From: Cepaea nemoralis
Lineage: Eukaryota > Mollusca > Gastropoda > Stylommatophora > Helicidae
DNA length: 64,000 nt
Assembly: GCA_014155875.1 (NCBI GenBank)
Contig: JACEFZ010028297.1
Span: 247,001-311,000, forward strand
Direction of reading: 5' to 3'
The notes under the pieces were generated by a model. That model saw nothing but the letters and a program-made list of their open reading frames with translations. It made no database searches and was not told where the DNA came from. Positions within the stretch are counted from its first letter, which is position 1. Each line of letters begins with the position of its first letter. This document shows positions 1-10,921 of this stretch, one piece after another. Position numbers and translations under genes: made by a program.

Positions 1-590
1 TACGCCACCACCATATATACAACCCATGAGTAGAAACCACGACCCATCACACCCTTGTTTATACATCACTACACCACGCGTACTAACACATTCATATACG
101 TAACCAAAATAACTTACAGCCCTCCCTCATCCATACTCACAACCTCGGTTTCCAGAAACAACTAAAATAGACACAAATACTTTTACGCCCGCTACCTTAA
201 TTACTTTCACAGACACCAAAAAAACCGTTCCCACACGCCGCCAAAAATATTACCGAGTCGACAATTTTCCCATATTTCCTTCATAAAACTATTACCCTCC
301 ATTACCCTCCAGATTCTGGTTGCATAATATGTGTCTGGAGGCCTCAATCTACTACTAACGATTTCACACAGATGCAGACGTAATGAACGTGGTAAACACT
401 TGCTTCATTGAGCAACCACAATCCTTTTTTACGGACGGTTCCCGCATGCACGGAGGAATAGAAGACCGATTTCCCCCTCACTTAGCTAGACGACGGAATC
501 AGGTGTCGAAACCTCATCTACCTCACTCGTGACATTATCAGCGCAGCTCTCTATGAACTACGCTAACTAGCCCGCTCCACGATTATCTTT
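1..590. other. No recognisable feature
   Basis: No gene, tandem repeat or copy of any family defined elsewhere in the window was recognised in this stretch. Confidence 0.5.
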
Positions 591-596
591 TTTTCC

Positions 597-830
597 GCAT
601 ATCCTTCACAGGACATTGCAGCCAACACCAGCATTTTTCAGTTGCTGTTGATGTCTTGGCATGTTTTACGTTCAGTAGTTTGCCATTACTTTCTGAACGA
701 CCGGCTCACATACCTCCGTAAGTAATCAGCGCAACGCGATCCGCTGCCAAATCTCGCGCATCTATGTTTCGTACGTGAGTATACGGGATTATGAACAATG
801 TTCTTAACTCCTACACCAGGGAGACCCGCC
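597..830 (-). repeat. SINE-A copy, tRNA-derived SINE
   Basis: Read on the minus strand, this begins with a tRNA-like head (grouping CCCTGGTGTAGGAGTTAAG, followed by a degenerate B box) and continues with the block that defines the family in this window: gatttggcagcggatc, then ttcagaaagtaatggcaaac, then a tail tgcaatgtcctgtgaaggatatgc. The same order of blocks occurs at 6787, 22307, 31344, 37967, 51193 and 52397. This is a dispersed Pol III-type retroposon and carries no coding capacity. Confidence 0.75.
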
Positions 831-964
831 CACGATTATCTACTTCTCTACAATTACTACTTGTTTACACTTATGTACAGTATCTGTGTTCATTTATTAC
901 TAGGATGAACTGTATTCTGTTGATATTACCACTACATTTGTCCTTTTCAAACTTTTACAATGTG

Positions 965-1145
965 TTCTTTTTTTTTTCCAATGTAAATGTACCATTTATG
1001 ATAGATATTTGGTGTTCAAAAGATTTTTTTTTTTCAATGTAAATGTACCATTTATGATAGATAATTGGTGTTCAAAAGATAAGTGGTTGGAAGACGGGTC
1101 TGCGTGCCCAATTTATGACCCTTTGAAAATACAGTTCGCTCGTTT
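965..1145 (+). repeat. Tandem 56-bp duplication plus element 3' end
   Basis: A block reading tttttccaatgtaaatgtac to gtgttcaaaagat occurs twice back to back (about 968-1023 and 1024-1080). It is followed by acgggtctgcgtgcccaatt and tgaccctttgaaaatacag, which matches 55730-55770, where the same end leads into a (TTCG)n tract. I read this as the 3' end of a dispersed element with a TTCG-type tail, of unknown class. Confidence 0.5.
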
Positions 1146-1217
1146 ATTCTTGCAAATGAAAGCTGGAATTTGTGGTTGCACTTTCTACATCTACTGTATT
1201 TTCTGTAATAGACATAA

Positions 1218-1475
1218 CCTATGACGAGGCAAAGAGGTTTCAAGAAGCACTTAAGCACTTACAGAACCAAGTGGGCAACAGAACAATGATTACCAACTCG
1301 ACCGGGGTTAACAAGCAGAAATCTTGAGAAGCCGCACGGGACATAACAGGCTGGCGTTCCACTTGTTCAATAAATTAAAGATAAAGAAAATTACTCTGGC
1401 CTCGACCCGCTCCATTTGAGAACAAACTCTACAGAGATGTCAACAACTTCAAGTTGACTGCTGCTTTCTTTCAAT
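1218..1475 (+). pseudogene. I/Nimb-like LINE, C-terminal remnant after RNase H
   Basis: Plus-strand frames here read YDEAKRF, then NDYQLDRG, an in-frame stop, and RTGHNRLAFHLFNKLKI. These align in order with YNEAKRL, YYKLDRRE and RTGHNRLKYHLFNKLKI of the better-preserved LINE at 60321-63431, downstream of its RNase H. It is a 5'-truncated, mutated scrap of the same or a closely related family, covering only the last part of the polyprotein. Non-functional. Confidence 0.8.
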
Positions 1476-1484
1476 GAATTCAGC

Positions 1485-1768
1485 GGATGGCAGCATGGCC
1501 GATAAGAGCGCTCGTTCTTAAGCATACGGTTTGCTGATGCCGAGGTAGCAGGTTCAACCCTTACACCGGTCAGTTGGACTATAATGTTGACTTCTCGTCC
1601 TTGACTTGGGGTCGTAAACTACAAGTACCTATGAAGTCAGAGTAGGTTCTTCTGAAAGCGAGGTACACTGGTAATTTGTAAAGCTATTTAAAAAGCAAAA
1701 TTCACCCCCAGTGCTACTAACAGTAGCGTGTATGGACTACGCTTGAGTTCAAAGCTAGCAGGGGAAAA
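1485..1768 (+). repeat. SINE-B copy (full length), tRNA-derived
   Basis: Head with an A-box-like TGGCCGATAAGAGCGC and B box GGTTCAACCCT, then cggtcagttggactataatg, gttgacttctcgtccttgac, ttacaagtacctctgaagtc-type and gggacactggtaat-type blocks, ending gtatggactacgcttgagtt. Other copies lie at 8085, 23385, 27330, 45045 and 56655 (+) and at 40262 and 41361 (-). This is the most abundant retroposon family in the window. Confidence 0.8.
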
Positions 1769-1935
1769 CATTGAATTCATCTTGTCATTAGAATACGGTT
1801 TTAGTCGATAAATGGTGGCATCATGTTTAGCACGGGCCTGGGAGTCCAGGTCAATTGTAAGCATCCATCTAGATGCCATTTCAGAGCCCATGACAACCAG
1901 ATCGACAGGCAAGTAGGTCAGAGTTAACATGGCGT

Positions 1936-1936
1936 T

Positions 1937-2001
<65 letters not shown>

Positions 2002-2012
2002 TTTCACCAGTG

Positions 2013-2089
<77 letters not shown>

Positions 2090-2193
2090 GGTGTCATGAT
2101 AATCATCATCGACATCATGATGATATCTTCAATATCATCATCAGTATCATCATCAGTATCATTATTACCAGTATCATCATCATCATCATCATC
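1936..2193. repeat. (ATC)n microsatellite
   Basis: About 260 bp of ATC trinucleotides, pure in its first two thirds and interrupted by cagt and ggtgtc variants. It encodes a spurious poly-Met frame on the minus strand. Confidence 0.95.
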
Positions 2194-2361
2194 CTAGCAC
2201 TGACACTAGAACGTGATCTGTGATGTCAGGACGGTCTGATACTGGCCACACCATACACCGAGTGTTGCTAGGTAAAGAAACACTAGTCCAGCACCATTTT
2301 GCCATTATGTGGCGTAGATGATAGTGAGACGCGCACTTTTATAACTCCCGTCATAGCGTGT

Positions 2362-2470
2362 AGCTGTTTCACAATTAACTGTTGGCGATTTAGAAGCAGA
2401 CCGTGTTACGTTGACTTCGATGATATGGGGCGTCGGCCGTTCTGACAGCAATGGTAAACTACTGAATTGT
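2362..2470 (+). repeat. SINE-A fragment (central part)
   Basis: Degenerate match to the family core: gatttagaagcagaccgtgt, ttgacttcgatgatatgggg, and ccgttctgacagcaatggta leading into aactactgaa. The head is worn and the 3' tail is missing. Confidence 0.6.
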
Positions 2471-2534
2471 GAGTGGCACCTCACAGTCTTGACAGACCAA
2501 TGTACGTGAGTTGGAATGTGGCCAAAATTCCATC

Positions 2535-2720
2535 ACAATGCCTGAGCAGAGCTTCAGAGAAACGTGTGGTGCCCAAACGACATGTTCCCTCTCTCGGCCT
2601 TGCCTTGTGTACTCCAGAGGAATGGGTAACCAATACGTCTGGAACAAGGTAGGCTGCAGACGCTGGCGGCTCAGCGTCAAACCTCCGAGACGTCGCCTCC
2701 ACGAGCAGATGGCGATTGGT
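2535..2720 (+). repeat. Dispersed repeat G, copy 1
   Basis: Unclassified block containing tgccttgtgtactccagagg and taaccaatacgtctggaac. It matches 21330-21470, which contains tacctagtttactccagagg and acaccaatacgtcttgaatg. No coding domain was recognised in either copy. Confidence 0.55.
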
Positions 2721-2888
2721 GGCCAGATCCTGGCATCCAAGGGACCCGACTTAGAGGCGTTCAGCCAAGTCCCACAGGTGAGGACCTCGTACACGCCTTG
2801 GCCATAGTACGCGTACATCTGTCAATCATCACAAGTGTTTGGACCTATGTAAAGCGTGTACTACAGTCAGACTCCCCGCCTGACTTTT

Positions 2889-3056
2889 GCGGATCCCACG
2901 ACCACAGGGAATAGGCCCGCGGGAGATATCGCCGGAGATATTGCTCGTCTGTTGCGAGAAAATCTCCCATCCTTCTACTGTGCGGATCTCGCAACCAGCG
3001 AGAATAGGCCCGCCGGAGATATTGCTCGTCTGTTGCGCGCAAATATCCACCGACTG
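2889..3056. repeat. Two-copy tandem repeat, about 93 bp
   Basis: Copies at 2889-2969 and 2982-3050 share gaataggcccgc and ggagatattgctcgtctgtt. They differ by about 12 bp of extra sequence in copy 1. The duplication underlies the small overlapping open frames here, which I do not regard as genes. Confidence 0.75.
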
Positions 3057-3147
3057 AATAAGTAAAGAAACGATAAAAGTAGTGGTATTTCAATTACGCT
3101 TGCGCTCCCACCTATGCTACACCCTTCATGTGTCTTCACAAAGTCGG

Positions 3148-3225
3148 ACTAGAGTTATATATCACAAACAGGAAATAAATACTGGGGTTTACTGCATCGT
3201 CCTGTAAAGGGCATACAACTAACTG
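3148..3225 (+). repeat. SINE-A 3' tail fragment
   Basis: Contains atactggggtttactgcatc and gtcctgtaaagggcatacaa followed by ctaactga, the family tail. The head is absent. Confidence 0.6.
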
Positions 3226-3469
3226 AGTGTGGAAACGGGGTCGTTAACACTATCGCCTTGTATACAATACACATTTGCTACTTAACTCCAAACTCCCGCC
3301 ACGCCCTCAGTCTCATGACCAGTGGTGTTGTGGTAAATTGATAGTACTGTGAAGTTTTACAGACCGCATCATATGAACATAAGATACTAGTAGTGAATAC
3401 ATGAAGCCACAAGGTGTGATGTCACGTTTGTTTGAAAGTCTTAAGATATTGGTTTTATAGAACGATAGG

Positions 3470-3560
3470 CGCTCAAAGGGTGATGTGGCCATTATAACCC
3501 CGGCTGCCTTTACTTCTCAAGACATTCCCTGGTACCCATTATTATTTAGGCCGACCTGGT
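3470..3560 (-). repeat. SINE-D 3' part
   Basis: Reads gggtgatgtggcca, ccggctgcctttacttctc and ctggtaccca. This is the reverse complement of the segment found forward at 38870-38935 (gtaccaacaaattgcccggg, aagtaaaggcggtcgg, accacatcaccca). Confidence 0.6.
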
Positions 3561-3654
3561 GCAAGGTTCAATGTTTAAACTGACCTTGACGGGAATTCGG
3601 GTCCTTAATTACCGGGTCGGCAGGCAAGCACGTCATAGTTGTCAATCTGATGTT

Positions 3655-3740
3655 ATCATCATCATCATCATCATCATCACCAATATCATCACCAATATCA
3701 TCACCAATATCATCACCAATATCATCATCAATATCATCAT
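3655..3740. repeat. (ATC)n and (ATCACCAAT)n tract
   Basis: Pure ATC repeats pass into four atcatcaccaat-type units. Confidence 0.9.
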
Positions 3741-3939
3741 ATAATTAGCTACACACAGTGTTTACAACATTAACTGAAATATATCTGAGCTGCTTTTAAA
3801 TCTTCACAAAGATGCATTTTAAGAAAAAAATATTTACAAAAACTAAATATTTGCTGTCATTGTGTTAATCAGGGCGCGTCCTGGCTACACAAATACACAC
3901 AAGGTCGGAGTCCTGACAAACTAGATCCCTGTCTATGAT

Positions 3940-4200
3940 GTTATACCATTATATCACGCGTATATCAATCTATCGGTCATTTAATTGCACAACAGAATCT
4001 ATTGCATGCAGTTAAACAACTCGTATATATCTCTATTGGTCCTTTAATTTCACAGAAGAATCTATTCCGTGCAGTCATACGACTCGCATATCTATCTAAT
4101 GGTCCGCTGCAGCCTACAACCGAATCTATTGTATATAGTCATACCACGCGCATATCTCTCTGTTGGTCATTTCATCCCACATCAAAATCTATTTACATGC
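3940..4200. repeat. Diverged tandem repeat, about 65 bp, four copies
   Basis: Recurrent blocks of the type cgcgtatatc-tct-ttggtcattt-aat-cacaacagaatctatt-catgcagt recur every 60-68 bp, at about 3957, 4023, 4085 and 4149. Copies are clearly diverged, so this is an old array. Confidence 0.6.
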
Positions 4201-4227
4201 AGTCGTACCAAGCATATGTTGTTTGTC

Positions 4228-5103
4228 CATCAAGAATGATGATGACCATTGATTTCATCCAGTGGGGTTGAAAGTATGGAGCCGTGAGTTCTAAGATGAC
4301 TGATAAGGCCTATTTTGGCTCGAAATGTTCTTTGACAATGTGAGCAAAGAATTCTTGGCGTTTCAAGAGGAGGATCTCCTGCAATGCTTTTTCTGTCCAG
4401 CCTTTTCTTCATAGCTTTTGCAGTTCTGGTTGCTTCACAAGTGACTGCAACCCTTGCGTAATGATGTACCCACGAATTTCGGTTTTTGGCAGCAGTCTCC
4501 CAAGTAATGTGATGCATTCCAAAAGCTTTTAGTGAGATCTTCAGAGTGTTTTTAAAGCGTTTCCTCTGGTCGCCTTGGGAGCATTTACCATAACGCAGCT
4601 CGCCTTAAAAAATTGTTTAGGGAGCCTGTGATCTGGCATGTGAGTCAAGTGACCAGCCCAGCGAATCTGATTTTTCATTAGTAGAGTGTGGATACTGGGT
4701 ATGGACGCTCTTTCTAGGACTTCAGTGTCTGGGATCTTGTCGCTTAAAAGTCGACGCTTAAAAGTCGACAGGGTCACTTCATTGCACCGGGTTTTATCCC
4801 ATATGGCTCGGTCTCTTTCCGCAGTGCGAAAAGCAAAGCGTCGCACAAAGCTCGAACTCCGTAGCTCTAGCGACGACCCACATGAGTCTCCGAAAAATTT
4901 AACTCGTGAACCGAAGGACGCGGCCCGGAATTGAACCCACAACCTTCGGTGCCCGAGTCAAACGGATTGACCACTTCGCCACGGAGACTCCCTTGTCTTG
5001 CCACTTGTCTTGCCACTTAATCTTCAATAGCTTCCTAAATCAGACTGTGTGGAAGTGGTTTAATTTCCTAGCGTGACGCTGGCAAACAGTCCAGGTTTCA
5101 CAA

Positions 5104-5104
<1 letters not shown>
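4228..5104 (-). pseudogene. RTE-d LINE, C-terminus with C2H2 finger, split by a SINE
   Basis: Minus-strand remnant of a non-LTR retrotransposon C-terminus. The part at 5104-4995 reads KLNHFHTVCFRKLLKIKWQ; coding then resumes at about 4740 with IPDTEVLERASIPSIHTLL and QIRWAGHLTHMPDHRLPKQ, and ends after a frameshift near 4530 with a C2H2 motif (CSHCQRTFRAKIGLISHLRTH) and LSTPLDE. A post-RT domain closing with one C2H2 finger is also seen at 26060-26700. This is not a host zinc-finger gene, because the upstream sequence is LINE-type and broken. The SINE at about 4736-4994 interrupts the coding sequence. Confidence 0.85.
4736..4994 (-). repeat. SINE-E, tRNA-derived, inserted in LINE
   Basis: On the minus strand, the head gggagtctccgtggcgaagt and B box GGTTCAATTCC are followed by about 180 bp of unique body and a tail in which tcgacttttaagcg occurs twice. 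The flanking LINE reads aagtggcaagacaag on one side and taagcgacaagatccc on the other, consistent with a short, degraded target duplication. The head is tRNA-like but lacks a convincing full cloverleaf, so I call a SINE rather than a tRNA gene. Confidence 0.7.

Positions 5105-5194
<90 letters not shown>
5105..5194. repeat. (TA)n microsatellite
   Basis: Uninterrupted TA dinucleotides for about 90 bp. Confidence 0.97.
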
Positions 5195-5199
<5 letters not shown>

Positions 5200-5631
5200 C
5201 CCCTGCACCCCCAACCGAATCAAATGACAGCATAAATCTCAGACTACCCAGCTGCGATGGGAATAACGAATGTGAAAAAAGTCAACAATGCATCGTAGCA
5301 ATCCATCACACGAACCAAGTAATGCTCGTTGTTTGTTGAAATATCATCCTGGTCTTTTAGCCACAGAATAAAAACAAACATTGCGAAAATCATTATCCGG
5401 AGCTAATTATCTCACATGACCGATGAGATGCGTGGATGTGTTTTTCCATTCATTCAAAATATCGCGTAAGCAAATATTTGCACCCAAAACACGGTAATTG
5501 ATTAAACTTGCCAAAGAAACAGACATGTGGAAATGTAATGAGAAATGAGCATTGGCCGACAACGTGCGTAAATGAAGAAGGTGGAGAGGCAGAAGGCCAA
5601 TGGAAAATAAGGTTAGGGGAAAGGAGGTGAC
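5195..5631. other. No recognisable feature
   Basis: A-rich sequence without a recognised element; the open frames are short and unconvincing. The 3' end grades into the GA-rich minisatellite. Confidence 0.4.
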
Positions 5632-6490
5632 GGGCAAATAAGGTTAAAGGAGGGAGAGAATGGTTTAAAATGGAAGAAAGTGCATGAGGAAAAGGTCGAG
5701 TGTAAGAAGGTAAATAGAGTAAGTAGGAGGGAAATAAGAACAGGGTGTATTAAAGGTATATGGAAGAAGGTGGGGGGAGGGGAGGGGGGGGAAGAAAAAC
5801 GGACGTATAAACGGTACAGGTAATGGGAAGAAAGTAAGGGACAAGAAGAACGGGTATGTAAAAGACAAAGGGGTGAGGGTGACAGAACGAAGAAGGGATG
5901 TATATAAGGTAAGGGGAAAAGGGTCAACGGAAAGAAGAACGGGTGTATAAAACGTAAAGGGATGAAGGTGAAGGGAAAAGAAGAACGAATGTATTTAATG
6001 TAAAGGGGAAAAGGTCAATGGAAAGAAGAACTGGTATATAAAAGGTAAAGGGATGAAGGTGACGGAACGAAGAACGGATGTATATAAGATAACGGGGAAA
6101 AGGTCAACGGAAAGAAGAACGGAAGTATAATAGGTAAAGGAGAGAAGGTGACGGAAAAGAAGAACGGATGAATAAAAGGTAAACGGAATAAGGTGATGGG
6201 AAAGAAGAACGGGTGTATAAAAGGTAAAGGGAAGAAGGTGCGGAGAAATAAGAACGGGTGCATGAAAGGTAAAGGGAAGAAGGTGAGGGGAAAGAAGAAA
6301 GGGTGCATACAAGGTAAAGGGAAGAAGATGAAAGGAAAGAAGGTGGCGGTCAAGGAAGATCAGTTGTAAAAGGTGAAGGGATGGAGGAACTAGTGTAAGA
6401 AGATGAAGAGAGATAATGTGAATGGGAATAAGTTCAAAGTGGTGAAGGTCAAGGGTTGAAAAGCAGAGGAAATCAAGACGTAGGGGGAGA
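5632..6490. repeat. GA-rich minisatellite, about 45-bp period
   Basis: Units of the type aaagaagaacgggtgtataa followed by aaggtaaagggaagaaggtg recur about every 45 bp and are clearest at 5930-6350. Divergence increases toward both ends. The period keeps a frame open on the minus strand (a 186-residue Phe/Pro/Leu-rich frame at 5995-6555), which I treat as spurious. Confidence 0.85.
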
Positions 6491-6786
6491 AGGAAGACGA
6501 AAAAAAAGGTGGGTGGAAAGAAAATGACGGAAAAGAAAGTGAAAAAAACAAACAAACGCGCTAACGAACTTTCTTTTCGGAGAGTTAAGAATTGTGCATG
6601 CAGACCTGTCTGCCATACTGCCCTTCATATCTCTCTGCTCTTACATTATTTTGTTCATACATCAATTATGAAGCCAATCTTAGACAACAAAGATGACTAC
6701 AAAAACAGAAACAATATATGCAGTATAAATCACTAAAAATAATTTTTGACATGGCAATTATAAGCTAAGGTAGATGGAGAGAGCAG

Positions 6787-7018
6787 GCTCCCTGGCTAAG
6801 GTGTTAACGACTTTCTCCGTAATCCCGTATACCCACGTAGGGGAACACAGCTGCACGAGATTCGGTAGCGGATCATGTCCCGTTGGTTACTTACGGGGGT
6901 ATGTGAGCCAGTCTTTCAGAAAGCAATGACAAACTACTGAGCGTAATCTTGCCAAGACATCAACAGCAGCGGTAAAATGCTGGTGTTGATAGCGATGTCC
7001 TGTAAATAGGATATGCAA
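6787..7018 (+). repeat. SINE-A copy (full length)
   Basis: Head ggctccctggctaaggtgtt, then gagattcggtagcggatcat, tctttcagaaagcaatgaca and aactactgagcgtaatcttg, then ggtgttgatagcgatgtcct and gtaaataggatatgc. It serves as a plus-strand reference for the family. Confidence 0.8.
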
Positions 7019-7027
7019 AAAAAAAAG

Positions 7028-7052
7028 ATGGGGAGAGAGAGGAAGAGAGAGG

Positions 7053-7131
<79 letters not shown>
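7028..7131. repeat. (GA)n microsatellite
   Basis: GA dinucleotides with a few interruptions at the start. A related (CAA)n/(CAG)n stretch follows at 7240-7300. Confidence 0.95.
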
Positions 7132-7134
<3 letters not shown>

Positions 7135-7299
7135 GGAGAACATACTTATATTCAAAGAGCTAAGAATTGGTCATTATATTCTGCCCTTATCTCTCTGCTC
7201 TCATACATTATTTCACTCATACATCAATTATGAGGCTAATCTTAGACAACAACAACAGCAGCAACAATAACAACAACAACAACAGCAACAACACCAGAA

Positions 7300-7620
7300 A
7301 CAATGAGTGAAGGAAAAGGAAGTGAGCACAATGAAAGTGAATGGACAGAAGGTTGACTGGAATGAAATGGAATTGAAAGCAAGTGATGGGAGAGAAGCGT
7401 AGAATGAAAAGGAATAAAGAAAGAAGGTAAAGAGAAAGAAGGTGAATGCTACTGTACTTGAAATTCCCTCTACACCCTCGATCTTATGATCACTAGTGAG
7501 GTCATATTTCCTTTCACCCTCTTTCCATTCACCATCTTCCTCTTCACCTTCTTAACCCGAATTGTTGTCACTATAGCTCACTAGCTAGTCGCTTGCCTAG
7601 CTTTTCGGGCAAGTCAAGTA
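7300..7620. other. No recognisable feature
   Basis: GA-rich then CT-rich sequence, possibly decayed simple repeat. No element was recognised. Confidence 0.4.
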
Positions 7621-7624
7621 TTTA

Positions 7625-7866
7625 TGCCTTCCTACAGTGTTTTTGGGCATGTTATGAGAAGAAATGGATTGGAGAACTTGGTGACAACTGGCAAGATCGA
7701 AGGGAACAGACCAAGAGGAAGACCTAGAAGCAAATACATGGATGGCTTGGCCACATGGCATGGTCGAGACAGGAACACGGAGCTGATCCACGACTCTGGT
7801 GATCGAGTGAGATGGCAAAACATGACCGCCCACACTTACCGGCATGGCACATGATGGATGGATGGA
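7625..7866 (+). pseudogene. RTE-a LINE, C-terminal fragment
   Basis: The open frame carries VFGHVMRRNGLENLVTTG, GNRPRGRPRSKYMDGLATW and ELIHDSGDRVRWQNM before a stop, then a short (ATGG)n tail. This is the post-RT C-terminal domain typical of RTE-like LINEs: a basic GRPR motif, a Trp-rich segment and a terminal W-x-x-M motif. Endonuclease and RT are missing through 5' truncation. Matching copies lie at 40742-41011 (+), 23745-24290 (-) and 41815-41960 (-). Confidence 0.85.
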
Positions 7867-8084
7867 CAGTGTTTTTCAGTTCAACTGTTGTGTAACTGCC
7901 TGTAATTCTTTACGACTCGCCTTTCATTCATAATTAACTTTGTCTAGATACCTGACACCTTCATTGTCCCTGGTTTTGTCACATATAGCTCTATCTCCCT
8001 CAGCAGAGCAGCTCACCGACTATCAAGCACAATATTCCCGTGGTTATTATCAAAAACATTCCTGGAGGTCAGAGCTCGCTCTTA

Positions 8085-8275
8085 AACTTCTGGTTTCCTG
8101 ATGCAAGGTAGAAGATTCAAGTACCTTAGAAGTCGGAGCGGATTCACCTGATGGCGAGGGACACTGGTGATAGGAAATGCTAATCCCAAAGCAAAATTCA
8201 GTTCAGTGCACTAGAAGTGGTAGCACTTTTATGGTCTACGCTTGAGTTTAAAGCAAGCGAACGCTAACAAAACAA
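8085..8275 (+). repeat. SINE-B copy, internally deleted
   Basis: Contains gagctcgctcttaaacttct and cctgatgcaaggtagaag, then jumps to ttagaagtcggagcggattc, gagggacactggtgatag and tggtctacgcttgagtttaa. About 70 bp of the centre are missing compared with 1485-1768. Confidence 0.75.
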
Positions 8276-8429
8276 AAACCCACACATTCCTAGTCCGTAT
8301 ATCACGTGGCGATTGCCTTAGCAAGCAGTCTTTATAACAACCGGCGTAGATCAGGTGTTGAACACTATCTCGGAGAGTTCAAACTCAATGGAAACATTAT
8401 AAAGGCCCCAAATATAACAGGTCGAGAGA

Positions 8430-8830
8430 CAGACAGTTGAACTGGGATTGAACAGCTTTTATCTTCAAGCGAGCAACTGTGCTTCGTTCCAGGACATGTG
8501 GAAGTTAAGGGAGATGAACGAGTTGATAAACGCGTGCTCTGCATCCCCTGCAGATGGCCAGCCAATGAATCGTGCCGATGTTATCAACGCTTTTAGAAAG
8601 ATGTCGAGAGCTTAGGACTTTGACGTCAGTGATTCCACATCGTTGTCCAGAACGCGGGAGTAAGAACTGGCACGGCCAGACACGAAAGGCGCATCGATAG
8701 AAAGCGGGGCGTCGTCAATCAAAACAGAACCGGCACTATTAATTCCCGGACACACATACATATGTTGAGGGGAGAGTCTGAGCACCCATGGACTTGTCCG
8801 GAGTACATGGAAGATACCCCGACACATAAT
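8430..8830 (+). pseudogene. LINE with RNase H, decayed C-terminal part
   Basis: Plus-strand frames read LCFVPGHVEVKGDERVDKR, matching the RNase H segment WxPGHxGxxGNExAD. Further on come ANRADVIN-like residues and RHERRIDRKRGVVNQNRTG, a basic post-RNase H block, and lastly EHPWTCPEYMEDTP. Frames shift several times. It differs from the I-like LINE at 60321, so at least two RNase H-bearing LINE lineages are present. Inferred from motif order only. Confidence 0.65.
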
Positions 8831-9447
8831 AGTTGTACTGATGTTGTTATGGAAACAAACAGTTTAATATAAACCACTAAAGAAAAATGACCATACAGTT
8901 CAAACGTGCATTTCGATCAAAGGCTTTGTCGGCACACACATCAAAATGGAAACATAATTAAGATTTGTTCGTTGACAAAGACTGGTCGTAAAGTTTTTTT
9001 TTTCTTTCCGATTCCGCGTGCGTCTTTGGCTTAATGAACTTCCTTGTCACGAATTATGTTGTTTATGATGTCGTGCGGCCAGCGACATACTGGCCACACC
9101 CACCGATTACCGATTGATCTATAAATATGGTTCTAGCACCATATGCGCAGTACGACTTAACGCGTGTACAATTGTCCATTCCTATGTGCTTGTATGATGT
9201 ATTGTCACAAATATAGAATGGACAGGTAAAGACAGTCCTATGTCGGATACTGCGATTGTAGTGTGACAAGACAGTTGATAAATGTAATGAGACAACTAAA
9301 CAATAAATGGCAGCAGACCACAAATATATAAGGGTGAATAATGTGTAGAAGTTAAGGGGGAAACCATGATATTACTTTTGAAAGCATAAGTAATGGGTGT
9401 CATAAAGCTAACGTTTTGGTTGAGTTGCATATAAGAAAGAATTCTCA
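8831..9447. other. No recognisable feature
   Basis: AT-rich sequence with an 86-codon minus-strand frame at 9063-9323 that resembles nothing I know. No repeat family was recognised. Confidence 0.4.
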
Positions 9448-9870
9448 TCTCATCTCATCTCATCTCATCTCATCATGTTCCTCTTGTACCTTGCGGTGTC
9501 GAGGTGAAGTATAAACAGCGGGAGAGTGTCCGATTATGGGCTTCATGTATCGATATTCCCATGGACTCTGCTATTCCCTCTGTCCAACGTTTACTTGGTC
9601 GGCCTCTTCCTCTTGTTTCCCTCTGGTCTGTACATCATTGCTTGTTGTGGTATGCTGTTCACTGGTAACCTACTTGCATGGCCAAACCATCTGACTTGCT
9701 GCTTTCTAATAAAATCTAGTGCTGCTTTACCCCCACTTGAGTCCTGATTTCTTCATTTCTGATCTTATCTCTTCTTGATACGTTGAGTATTCTTCTCAGG
9801 AACCTCATTTCTGTTGTTGTGATTTTTCTTTTCTCTTTTTCTGTCATTGTCCAGGTTTGGCATTGGTAGC

Positions 9871-10619
9871 TGACACAAAGTGAATGTTGACTAAGTGACA
9901 GATAGAGTGGCTATGGTTGTGTCTAGGATATGTCCTTGTAAAATGTGATGTTGAACAACCGATTAACCAAGATGCATCACAACCAAACACCAGTCAGTGA
10001 ACAAGCGTTAATTTGCGCACATAATATTCCTTTAATTCTGAATTAACACAGACACATGTAACATATAAATCCAGGAACAATAATTCTCTAAGAATATATC
10101 TCCATCCCAATGGAACACTTCGAATAACACTGCCTCTCACGGCCTACAAAATATCGTCCCACACGACAGGTATACAAGCCTCTCTCTAGGCCCGACTCAA
10201 AGTAACCCACTCTGGGTCTCGAATTCCACTCACTATCCCTGGAACCCACAGTGCGGAGTTATCTTCCGAACTCCGTCACCATTATTCACTTTCTCAGACC
10301 ACGACCTTCTCCTGGTCCGGTCTAAACTCAACTCCCCTCAGCTCGGAGTCCAAACATCAACTGCTCCGCCAATCTTTGTCTCTGTCTTTTAAACAATTCT
10401 ATCAACCACATTGCGTCCCACATAACATACAACCTCACTGCTCCAACTGTCTGCCTCCCAATTATTCTAGCCAGCTGACTTCTTCTCAGCTCCCCCTTTC
10501 AATTACTGTCTTCTCATGTTCGCCCTCTGGGGGACTTACTATCCGCCCTATTTTATCTCGTGAACTGTTTATATTGTACGGCCACTCACCTTAATGCCAA
10601 TGACCACAGGCATGTGTCA
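9871..10619 (-). repeat. 3' LTR (left copy)
   Basis: 749 bp, TGACACA...TGTGTCA, near-identical to 17247-17995. The minus strand immediately preceding it reads gagggtggggtag, a plausible polypurine tract. Confidence 0.9.
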
Positions 10620-10921
10620 CTACCCCACCCTCAAAAGAAAACATCGTTTTCAAATGTTGGGAGACTAATACTTATCCAATATGTGACCCAGACACATTGC
10701 CTGGGTAGTCGTAAGTATAAATCCAACTTACTCTAGCTACCACACTAATAATATATCAAATGCTCATAGTAAACTCCCATATTCCCCACACATAAATACA
10801 ACCATCTTTCTATCTTGTGTACCAATGCATGAACTAATACATCACATAATAATAATACATCATAGAAAAGCATTATACTTATGTACCCACAGGTCTCTTA
10901 CTACTTCACGACCCCACAATA

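Noticed and set aside
1924..2118. Poly-Met frame
   Set aside because: Artefact of (ATC)n.
4230..4517. Possible host C2H2 zinc-finger gene
   Set aside because: The finger is the C-terminal part of an RTE-like LINE, duplicated at 26543-26700 with the same LINE context.
4920..4994. Functional tRNA gene
   Set aside because: A and B boxes are present but the stems do not pair well and a SINE body with a repeated tail follows. The same reasoning applies to 48608-48699 and to SINE heads A to D.
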